DNA from: Candidatus Peregrinibacteria bacterium
GTDB lineage: Bacteria > Patescibacteriota > Gracilibacteria > Peribacterales > Peribacteraceae
Direction: 5' to 3'
DNA: 9,583 nucleotides
Assembly: GCA_030638845.1 (NCBI GenBank)
Contig: DAOWDW010000105.1
Coordinates: 1 to 9,583 of the forward strand
Shown: piece after piece, positions 4,647-9,583 of the stretch
How positions within the stretch are numbered: position 1 is the stretch's first letter
Layout: each line of letters opens with the position of its first letter
Translations under genes and position numbers: made by a program
The notes under the pieces: generated by a model
The model's input: only the letters and a program-made list of their open reading frames with translations
Database searches by the model: none
Told to the model about the DNA's origin: nothing

Positions 4647-5735
4647 ATGCAGATAGATAAAAAGAAGCTTAATTCAATGGCATGGTACAGACTAGCAAAA
4701 GTTGTTTACTTCATTGTAATCACTCTTGCAGTTCTTTTCTCAATTTTAATTGGCACCTCTGAATTTTCAGTGGGTACAGGTTTATTTGTTTTCGTCATTG
4801 TTGTTGCGGAAGTATTGAGGCAGATTTTTTTCTACATATTTACTGGGGAATTCCTCAACAAGAAATACAGACAGAGACTTATAAAGAGTTTAAAAGTAGG
4901 TGGTTCTATTTTGGCAATTGTGTTAGCAATCTTCTTTGCTACAAAGATCGTCGGTACAGTAAGAGCATCAATGTGTGAATCTAAACTGGGTTCACTTGGC
5001 ACATTTGAAGAAGGTGTGTGTGACTGCATCTACGGATACACGCTAGAAAATGATGTGTGTATTAGTAATGATGAAATTTGCCAAAGGACTTTAGGCGAAT
5101 ATGCAGTCTCAGTTTATGGAAAGTGTAATTGTAAGGATGGTTATTCAGTAATTGGTGGAACTTGTGTTGAAACAGACGACATATGTACAGAACAATTTGG
5201 AAATGCAGAGGGAGTGTTCGGCGAAGATAAATGTGTATGCAAATTTGGGTATGAATGGAATGATGCAAAAGATTACTGTGTAAAAATTTATGTACCGCCT
5301 CCACCTCCACCTCCACCAAAAGAAAAATGCTCTGAACACAATGGTAAAGCTAAATACAATGCAATGAGTGATAAATGTGACTGTACTTTCGATTACGTGA
5401 AAATAGACGGGATTTGTCAAAAACCACCATATTGTGGTGAGCACGGGCGTTTTGATGAAGGAAAAATAAAATGTGTTTGTGAATATGGTTACAAAGAAGT
5501 CAATGCTGAATGTGTTTTAGGAAATTGTACTGCAAACAGTTCATATAACCCCGAGACTAATAAGTGTGAATGCTGGGATGGGTACCTTGTAAGGAATGGG
5601 CAATGCAAATCTGCTATATCTCTCTGTGGCTCCACTGGTAAATACAATACTGTCACTCAAGACTGTATTGAATGTGGCTTTGGATATGAACTTAAAGGAA
5701 GAGATTGCGTATATAAAAGCTTCTTCGATTACTAA
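4647..5735 (+). CDS. Membrane-anchored surface protein with seven EGF-like Cys repeats
   Basis: 362 aa. There are three hydrophobic segments, about 16-36, 43-66 and 86-104. The basic stretch 71-83 between the second and third, and the lysines at 5-7, put those parts in the cytoplasm and the C-terminal 255 residues outside. That region has seven units of four cysteines, C-x(12-15)-C-x(1-2)-C-x2-G/D-Y-x(6-10)-C: C110/125/127/138, C145/160/162/173, C180/196/198/211, C228/244/246/257, C263/276/278/289, C294/308/310/320 and C327/340/343/354. The C-x-C-x-x-G-Y core resembles EGF-like repeats. A rigid hinge of eight prolines (217-224) separates units 1-3 from 4-7. The even cysteine count per unit implies extracellular disulfides. 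Likely role: adhesion or contact with another cell; this is inference. It is translationally close-coupled to the lipoprotein. Confidence 0.85.
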   Translation: MQIDKKKLNSMAWYRLAKVVYFIVITLAVLFSILIGTSEFSVGTGLFVFVIVVAEVLRQIFFYIFTGEFLNKKYRQRLIKSLKVGGSILAIVLAIFFATKIVGTVRASMCESKLGSLGTFEEGVCDCIYGYTLENDVCISNDEICQRTLGEYAVSVYGKCNCKDGYSVIGGTCVETDDICTEQFGNAEGVFGEDKCVCKFGYEWNDAKDYCVKIYVPPPPPPPPKEKCSEHNGKAKYNAMSDKCDCTFDYVKIDGICQKPPYCGEHGRFDEGKIKCVCEYGYKEVNAECVLGNCTANSSYNPETNKCECWDGYLVRNGQCKSAISLCGSTGKYNTVTQDCIECGFGYELKGRDCVYKSFFDY

Positions 5736-5974
5736 TTAATTACTTCTTTCTGACTATTAAAAAATAATCTTGTGACTACAGTTCATAAATGAAGAGTTCT
5801 CATAATAAGTTGATTTTAATAAGCTAAAGACATTGTATGGTTCCGAAAACACCCAGTCTGTGGAGCCAACCCAGATTGTATAACCCAGAATTGATTTATA
5901 GTTCTTCTTTTTATAGAGAGCTTTCCCGAGTTAGAACCTTTCTATTTTTTATGATTAATATGTAGACTAACTCT
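5736..5974. other. 239-nt intergenic region with tRNA 3'-end-like scrap at 5838-5869
   Basis: No gene seen. TGGTTC (5838-5843), ACCC (5851-5854) and GGAGCCAA (5862-5869) occur in the same order as in the T arm and 3' end of tRNA-Asn (TGGTTCGA...ACCCGAGGAGCCAA), with extra bases in between. ACCCAG appears three times (5851, 5869, 5883). This may be a decayed attachment-site copy dividing the island, but chance cannot be excluded. No convincing terminator was found after the Cys-repeat gene. Confidence 0.3.
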
Positions 5975-6778
5975 GTGATTCGTCAATTTTTACCATCAGA
6001 TAAGCAGACAATCCTCGATTTCGCTTATCAACGTGAAAAAGAAAACATGTTTGTGATAGGAAGCTTCACAGCGTATCCAAAACCTTTCTCGCAAAATGTG
6101 TATCTCGGTTGTTACAAAGATAGTGAACTTATTGGCATTGGTACGCATTTTGAAAAGAGATTTGGTAGCCTTGTTATCAATAGCCAAAGCAATGAATCTA
6201 TTAATGAAATTGTTGATGGATTTATCTCACGCGATGCAAAAGTGGAATGGGTGCCAGCTTTCAAACAATATGCTGTACCAATAATTGAACGTTTGCGTTT
6301 CCATGGAATTAAACCAAAGAAAATAAGCGAAGAAACAGTTTTTCTTCTTACCCATGAAACATTTGAAGACTACTCCACTGGCGAAACAGCAATGGCTACC
6401 AAAAAAGATATTGAAGAAATAATAAAATTGAATAGAGCTGTAGAGTCAGAGAAGATTGATGCACCCATTACTAACAGAGAACGCAAGCAAGTAATAATCG
6501 GTCACGAATGGTTACTTCGTAAGGATGGAAAGATTGTATCAAAAGCAAATATCCACGGTGTGTCGAAGAGCTACATACAAATTGGTGGAGTTGCGACTCA
6601 TCCCGACCATCAAGGAAAAGGTTACGCCAAACAAACAGTCAGTGCCGTTTGCAATCATTGGCTAGAGCATGAAAAGGAAGTAATTCTCTTTACCAATAAC
6701 GATAATGAGGCAGCTAACAAAGTTTATAATACACTAGGCTTTAAGCCTATTGATGAATACATCATTGCTGAATACTAG
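5975..6778 (+). CDS. Two-part GNAT-family N-acetyltransferase
   Basis: 267 aa from GTG 5975 (MIRQFLPSDK). Residues about 140-265 form a GNAT domain: substrate strand IHGVSKSYIQIGGVATHPDH, acetyl-CoA loop HQGKGYA (212-218, matching Q/R-x-x-G-x-G/A), and the C-terminal NNDNEAANKVYNTLGF motif (241-256). The first 130 residues are a second, degenerate GNAT-like half (GxIG-type strand at 52-56) without an acetyl-CoA loop, as in Eis-like or COG3393-type predicted acetyltransferases. Catalysis would be acetyl transfer from acetyl-CoA to an unknown amine. No Shine-Dalgarno is present; an extended -10-like tgTAGACT lies 6 nt before the GTG. It stands alone on its strand, between the surface operon and a convergent second GNAT. 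An antibiotic-modifying role is possible but not supported by specific residues. Confidence 0.9.
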   Translation: MIRQFLPSDKQTILDFAYQREKENMFVIGSFTAYPKPFSQNVYLGCYKDSELIGIGTHFEKRFGSLVINSQSNESINEIVDGFISRDAKVEWVPAFKQYAVPIIERLRFHGIKPKKISEETVFLLTHETFEDYSTGETAMATKKDIEEIIKLNRAVESEKIDAPITNRERKQVIIGHEWLLRKDGKIVSKANIHGVSKSYIQIGGVATHPDHQGKGYAKQTVSAVCNHWLEHEKEVILFTNNDNEAANKVYNTLGFKPIDEYIIAEY

Positions 6779-6797
6779 CTCACAAACTTAACTCAAA

Positions 6798-6835
6798 GCA
6801 CGTCTGCACCATAACACTCTCGTGCATTTTGTTAT
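6798..6835 (+). terminator. Weak candidate terminator after the 267-aa acetyltransferase
   Basis: GCACG (6798-6802) can pair with CGTGC (6821-6825), followed by ATTTTGTT. An alternative 6-bp pairing, ATAACA (6811-6816) with TGTTAT (6830-6835), overlaps it. The loop is long (18 nt) and the T tract imperfect, so termination is uncertain. Confidence 0.25.
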
Positions 6836-6871
6836 AAATTCGATATGTTAATTTCAAACCTTAAGCGCTAT

Positions 6872-6903
6872 GCAACAGCAAAAACGCGTTTTCGAGCTGT
6901 TGC
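6872..6903. repeat. Interrupted 32-nt palindrome between two convergent genes
   Basis: GCAACAGC (6872-6879) is the exact reverse complement of GCTGTTGC (6896-6903), and between them sits the perfect palindrome AAAACGCGTTTT (6881-6892). Overall the two halves agree except for a 1-nt against 3-nt interruption. AGCGCT, itself palindromic, lies just left (6864-6869). There is no U tract on either side, so it is not a typical intrinsic terminator; a recombination or protein-binding site is equally possible. Confidence 0.7.
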
Positions 6904-7005
6904 CACGTTTCCTTAATTTCAGTTCTCGCCTCGTACAGTCCAAAGAACCAACCTTAGCTTATTTAAGCCAAATTCATGTTTTAATAGTGTCGAGTTTAGA
7001 TTTGC

Positions 7006-7452
7006 TCATATTTTCTTCAATAGAAGCATTCGACCGTCCTCAACAATTTCTTTTGGAAACATTTCTACAAAACACCAGTTATTCTTTACGAGGTAGGAAA
7101 GCATCTCTCTGCGATTATTTCGTGTAACGACTTTTACCATCGAATACTCCTTTTGTTTTGCTACCTGTTCAAATGTATCCATCATCTTTGAATTAACACC
7201 ATTTCTTCTATAATTCGGAATAACACCTGCGCGCCAGCAATACCAAGAACCATCTCCATATTTGTCATAAGCAATTAAAAATCCCACAGGTTTTTCATCT
7301 AAGTAACCCACAAATGCAACAGGGTCTTTGTCTTCAATTCTTTCATTGTATTCAGTAACAATATGAGGTTTTGATTCGTCAAATTCTGGAACTTGATTCA
7401 CAACATTAAGAGATTTTTCAATTGATACCTGTGATACGCATACCTCTGACAT
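7006..7452 (-). CDS. Single-domain GNAT acetyltransferase
   Basis: 148 aa from ATG 7452 (MSEVCVSQVS); a TTG at 7470 would extend it by 6 residues. GNAT pattern: strand 4 VGFLIAYDKYGDGSWYCWRAGVIPNY (56-81) followed by the acetyl-CoA loop RRNGVNSKMM (82-91), then VKVVTRNNRREMLSYLVKNNWCFVE (107-130), the usual N-x-x-x-x-x-x-L-x-x-x-G/N-F end. The loop reads R-x-N-G-V-N, with Asn where Gly/Ala is usual, a mild deviation. It seems a generic or PseH/RimI-size GNAT; substrate unknown. Its start overlaps the end of the upstream recombinase-tail frame by 35 nt, so it may be translated from a transcript that starts at the XRE gene. It converges with the other acetyltransferase. Confidence 0.85.
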   Translation of the reverse strand: MSEVCVSQVSIEKSLNVVNQVPEFDESKPHIVTEYNERIEDKDPVAFVGYLDEKPVGFLIAYDKYGDGSWYCWRAGVIPNYRRNGVNSKMMDTFEQVAKQKEYSMVKVVTRNNRREMLSYLVKNNWCFVEMFPKEIVEDGRMLLLKKI

Positions 7453-7897
7453 AGTGATACTGTATAGCAATCTTAATATGTTTCAAAAGTACCTCTACTC
7501 TCTCGCACTCTGAAACATCCATTAGAAGCGTTTTAATACTGTCGGTATCTGAGAGCCAATCTTCATTTCTATTGCAAAGTAGTATGCCTGCAAAGGGAGT
7601 TTTTAGCTGTGGTAGTAGCTTTTCGCCATTTACAATAGCATTCGCAAGTACGAAACGTAGCAATTGGTTCTTTTGAGCTGCTTGCGAACCTTCAAATAAC
7701 TCTTTTGCTCTGTTTGCTAGCTCTAATACATAAGAACTTGAAATCAGAAAGGCTTCATCCGCCTTACTATGCCCCTGTAATTCTTCCAATAATTCAGCTT
7801 CTTTCCGCTTACAATCCACAATCATTTTGTCGTACATATCATGGGTAATTCTCATTACAGCTTTAGGAAAACGGATGATTATTCTACGCCATTTCAC
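7418..7897 (-). pseudogene. C-terminal remnant of a serine recombinase, copy 2
   Basis: Open frame of 159 codons from GTG 7897. Recombinase-like sequence begins at RITHDMYDK and continues through a charged helix (KRKEAELLEELQGHS), DEAFLISSSYVLELANRAKELFEGS, LLRFVLANAIVNGEKL and LKTPFAGILLCNRNEDW. As in copy 1, TGGCTC (antisense of GAGCCA at 7553-7558) encodes the Trp-Leu at the att-like junction. After it the frame continues about 44 residues of unrelated sequence (SDTDSIKT... to 7418). The N-terminal catalytic and zinc-ribbon parts are missing. The frame is the same as that of the XRE gene upstream, with only TAG and four codons between. It is therefore a truncated integrase remnant, possibly still translated. 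Confidence 0.7.
7553..7853 (+). repeat. 301-bp direct repeat, right copy, with GAGCCA core
   Basis: Gap-free match to 3517-3817. The first 126 and last 87 positions each differ at one base, while 7679-7766 differs at about 27 of 88. Left of the GAGCCA core (7553-7558) identity stops at once. The flank TCGGTATCTGA there is loosely like the tRNA-Asn 5' end (TCGGTAGCTCA), which may be chance. Confidence 0.9.
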
Positions 7898-7909
7898 AAA
7901 TTTTGATAA

Positions 7910-8131
7910 CTACCAACGAAGAAATTTCCATAGTTCCATTTCAAAGGCTTTTGCTAGTTTTTCCAAAGTAATTATTGTTGCATTTTTCTTGGGTATCCTA
8001 GATTCTAGTATTTGAATGTAATAAAGGCTTAAACCTGCCTTTTGTGCCAGTTTTTCTTGCGTAAGTGTATGTTTAGCACGTAATTGACGTATGCGTTCAG
8101 CTAGCCGAAGACGAATATCCTCATTTTTCAA
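7910..8131 (-). CDS. XRE-family helix-turn-helix regulator
   Basis: 73 aa, a stand-alone XRE domain: RLAERIRQLRAKHTLTQEKLAQKAGLSLYYIQILESR, with the HTH at about 24-45 (TQEKLAQKAGLSLYYIQILES) and the closing ITLEKLAKAFEMELWKFL. Small proteins of this kind bind palindromic operators as dimers and usually repress their own or a neighbouring promoter. The start is TTG 8131; no ATG is in frame nearby, and the Shine-Dalgarno is weak (ACGG). A palindrome-rich stretch 20-50 nt upstream is a natural operator. It lies upstream of the recombinase remnant and GNAT on the same strand, in the position of an element immunity repressor or excision regulator; that role is inference. Confidence 0.9.
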   Translation of the reverse strand: MKNEDIRLRLAERIRQLRAKHTLTQEKLAQKAGLSLYYIQILESRIPKKNATIITLEKLAKAFEMELWKFLRW

Positions 8132-8150
8132 CCGTTAAATTGTGATCTAT

Positions 8151-8182
8151 TTTGTAAATTTAGTTTACAAACCAAGGTTGGT
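8151..8182. promoter_or_regulatory. Palindromic operator candidate for the XRE regulator
   Basis: TTTGTAAA (8151-8158) and TTTACAAA (8164-8171) form a perfect 8-bp inverted repeat with a 5-nt centre. The next palindrome, ACCAA-GG-TTGGT (8171-8182), shares its first base with the end of that arm. The block begins 20 nt upstream of the XRE start codon and lies between this gene and the divergent zinc-ribbon gene, where autoregulation would act. Confidence 0.5.
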
Positions 8183-8297
8183 AATCTAAATTAGTGTTTG
8201 TTATTCTATACTTCAAATTGCTAATATAGGATGGAGTTGCATAATTTCTTATGAAAATAACAATTATAGAAATTTATTCTACTTTCCTGATAAATAT

Positions 8298-8732
8298 ATG
8301 AAAAATAAGAAATGCCAATATTGTGCAGAGGAAATAAAAGAAGAAGCAATTAAATGCAAACATTGTGGGACAGTCTTAATTGATGAAAAAGAAATATCTT
8401 CTAAAGAAGGTAATGAGGAACCTAAATCATTACATCATGTAAGTTTTATAAAGGGGGTAGGTTGCAGTTTTGCTTTTGGAATTGGTGCTTTTGTGCTGGG
8501 TGGAATTTTAACTATAACTGTAATAGGTAGCATAATTGGAATACCTATGCTTTTTATTGGAGTTGGTGCAATCTGTCTATCGCCAGTAATGTTTTTGATG
8601 TTAAGTGAAGGCTCATGCCCATATTGTAATAATCATGTTGTGATTATGGATGGCAAGAAAGTTGCAAAGTGCAAAGAATGTAAAAATCGCTTTTCTATTT
8701 GCGAAAAAATGCTACATCGCATTCCTAAATAA
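8298..8732 (+). CDS. Membrane protein with two zinc ribbons
   Basis: 144 aa. The N-terminal zinc ribbon CQYCAEEIKEEAIKCKHCG has C6, C9, C20 and C23, the short ribbon often seen at the start of bacterial membrane proteins (UPF0547-like). A polar linker follows (25-47), then a Gly-rich hydrophobic hairpin of two membrane helices (about 53-73 and 76-102), and a second zinc ribbon, CPYC (107-110) and CKEC (125-128), ending at RIPK. Both ribbons should be cytoplasmic if the two helices form a hairpin. Function unknown; metal or redox sensing, or protein contact, are guesses. No Shine-Dalgarno is visible. It is followed 4 nt later by a gene with an almost identical first ribbon, so the pair is an operon and probably arose by sharing or duplication of that ribbon. 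Confidence 0.8.
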   Translation: MKNKKCQYCAEEIKEEAIKCKHCGTVLIDEKEISSKEGNEEPKSLHHVSFIKGVGCSFAFGIGAFVLGGILTITVIGSIIGIPMLFIGVGAICLSPVMFLMLSEGSCPYCNNHVVIMDGKKVAKCKECKNRFSICEKMLHRIPK

Positions 8733-8736
8733 ACTT

Positions 8737-9583
8737 ATGCAAAATACAATAAAATGCCCTTTTTGTGCAGAAGAAATTAAAGAAGAAGCTATCAGATGTA
8801 AACATTGTCGTTCTGACTTGAGTGATTATCGAAAAAAAGAAGAAAATAATAAACAAATGGAAAAACAAAAACTCAAACAACAAGAATCTGATAAACGTAT
8901 AAAGAAAATTCTTATATGGACTATTGTTATTTTGTTTGGGATTTTATTTTGGCACATAGTTTTCCCTGCTATTGCCATATGGTACATAGTCTATAAAACA
9001 GATATACCAAAAAAATATGCTCCAAAATGTAAACGACTATATAAAAAGCTCATAATTCAGTTGAAACAAAGATGGCGATGGGTATCAGCAGCACTTGTAT
9101 TGCTATTAATTATTATCGGTATTCGCGCTCACTACGCGCCTTCTAAAGCAATTATTGAAATACAAGAAAGCTATGCCTTTTCAGGCACTACAGCTGAGGT
9201 GACAGGAAAAATTACAAATAATTGCCCATGTACATTGAAAGTAATGTTTAATGATGAAATATTAGAAATAGATGGAACTGGGAATTTCACTAAAACTATT
9301 GCCGTACCTTCCGACCAGAATGAAGTGAATGTTGCTATTGCCTTAGAAATAACAGGTAAAGGAATAAATAAAACGACTATCAGTCAAAACACTGCAAGTA
9401 AGCTAGTACGTACTAATACAACTCTTGAATCAGTAGATACACCAACAGAATGGAATAAAGGACAGATCACCCTGCGTTTTACTGTTATGCCTGACACCGC
9501 CTTGGAATTGAACGGGTTACCTGTTTCAGTGCAATGGGAACAGGCTATCGATGAAAAACTGCGTGTTGCTATTCTCAACGCAC
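8737..9583 (+). CDS. Zinc-ribbon membrane protein with extracellular beta-sandwich region (partial)
   Basis: 282 codons visible, open to the window end. Order: zinc ribbon CPFCAEEIKEEAIRCKHC (C7, C10, C21, C24), nearly the same as in the upstream gene; a charged Lys/Glu/Gln coiled-coil-like linker (31-57); a hydrophobic region about 58-86; a basic loop (91-114); a membrane helix about 116-129; then a long region without membrane segments. That region begins APSKAIIEIQESYAFSGTTAEVTGKITNNCPC and alternates hydrophobic residues with N-G-x-x-x-x-x-D-G-x-G-x-F-T-K-T turns, as in bacterial Ig-like or glucodextranase-B-like beta-sandwich domains. A second such unit may start near residue 230. With the ribbon inside, two membrane passes would leave this part cytoplasmic and three (58-86 passing twice) would put it outside, so the topology is unsettled. 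Start ATG 8737 is 4 nt after the previous stop. Function unknown. Confidence 0.8.
   Translation, partial: MQNTIKCPFCAEEIKEEAIRCKHCRSDLSDYRKKEENNKQMEKQKLKQQESDKRIKKILIWTIVILFGILFWHIVFPAIAIWYIVYKTDIPKKYAPKCKRLYKKLIIQLKQRWRWVSAALVLLLIIIGIRAHYAPSKAIIEIQESYAFSGTTAEVTGKITNNCPCTLKVMFNDEILEIDGTGNFTKTIAVPSDQNEVNVAIALEITGKGINKTTISQNTASKLVRTNTTLESVDTPTEWNKGQITLRFTVMPDTALELNGLPVSVQWEQAIDEKLRVAILNA

Larger units (their letters stand above)
3517..7558. mobile_element. Putative tRNA-Asn-associated genomic island (degenerate)
   Basis: About 4.04 kb between two copies of GAGCCA, each fused to the same recombinase tail. The left core is the tRNA-Asn 3' end and the right one (7553-7558) lies in non-tRNA sequence. 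This fits a tandem array in which two related elements entered the same attachment site and lost their integrase N-termini. Cargo is a zinc-ribbon protein, a surface lipoprotein/Cys-repeat operon and two acetyltransferases. No intact integrase, replication or transfer gene is present, so it is probably no longer self-mobile. The 301-bp repeats could still allow loss by homologous recombination. Confidence 0.5.

Noticed and set aside
4451..4660. Plus-strand frame overlapping the lipoprotein gene
   Set aside because: Out-of-frame shadow; the lipoprotein frame has a signal peptide and lipobox and fits the promoter position.
5062..5444. Minus-strand frames with a Trp/Arg run and His/Leu-rich sequence
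   Set aside because: They are the antisense of the polyproline hinge and Cys repeats of the surface protein; no independent evidence of coding.
6870..7127. 85-codon plus-strand frame after the large acetyltransferase
   Set aside because: Begins inside the palindrome and runs antisense into the second acetyltransferase; no recognisable features.
1..9583. CRISPR array, rRNA, insertion sequence with terminal inverted repeats, alternative genetic code
   Set aside because: No regularly spaced repeats, rRNA-like stretch or transposase was seen. Genes end at TAA, TAG and TGA with no internal TGA in the confident genes.

Overview
The window looks like a low-GC bacterial genome, most probably a member of the Candidate Phyla Radiation (Patescibacteria). 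Four things point there. The tRNA-Asn is of bacterial type (U1:A72 acceptor stem, genomically encoded CCA). The protein set includes a prolipoprotein lipobox. Elp3 is present, which most other bacteria lack but many CPR genomes and all archaea have. The tail of a large serine recombinase abuts a tRNA. TGA, TAA and TAG all serve as stops, so a recoded UGA is unlikely. The phylum is inferred, not proven.

Left part (1-3013), chromosomal backbone. A Trm9/ALKBH8-type tRNA methyltransferase (minus strand, 3' end just outside the window) diverges from elp3 with only 20 nt between the start codons. In eukaryotes Elp3 makes cm5U at tRNA position 34 and Trm9 methylates it to mcm5U, so this pair suggests a minimal eukaryote-like wobble-uridine pathway. 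Convergent to elp3 is a two-gene minus-strand unit: an AbiEii/MNT-like nucleotidyltransferase whose stop overlaps (ATGA) the start of a 53-aa partner.

Middle part (3014-7558), a tRNA-associated island. An intergenic stretch holds a split relic of the tRNA-Asn 5' half, followed by an intact tRNA-Asn(GUU). The tRNA 3' end is the start of a 301-bp direct repeat (3517-3817 and 7553-7853, offset 4036 bp). Each copy carries the C-terminal tail of a serine recombinase on the minus strand, beginning at a shared GAGCCA core. Between the copies lie a small zinc-ribbon protein, a possible tiny membrane protein, a two-gene unit (lipoprotein plus a membrane protein with seven disulfide-type Cys repeats, probably cell-surface), and two unrelated GNAT acetyltransferases that converge on a hairpin-rich intergenic region.

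Right part (7559-9583). The second recombinase tail is preceded, in the same frame and separated by one TAG, by a small XRE-type regulator with palindromic operator candidates upstream. Two plus-strand genes follow, 4 nt apart. Both start with a near-identical zinc ribbon followed by membrane segments; the second continues into a predicted extracellular beta-sandwich region and runs off the window.

The most notable points are the divergent Trm9-like/Elp3 pair, the nested tRNA-Asn island with a mosaic direct repeat, and the Cys-repeat surface operon carried inside that island.
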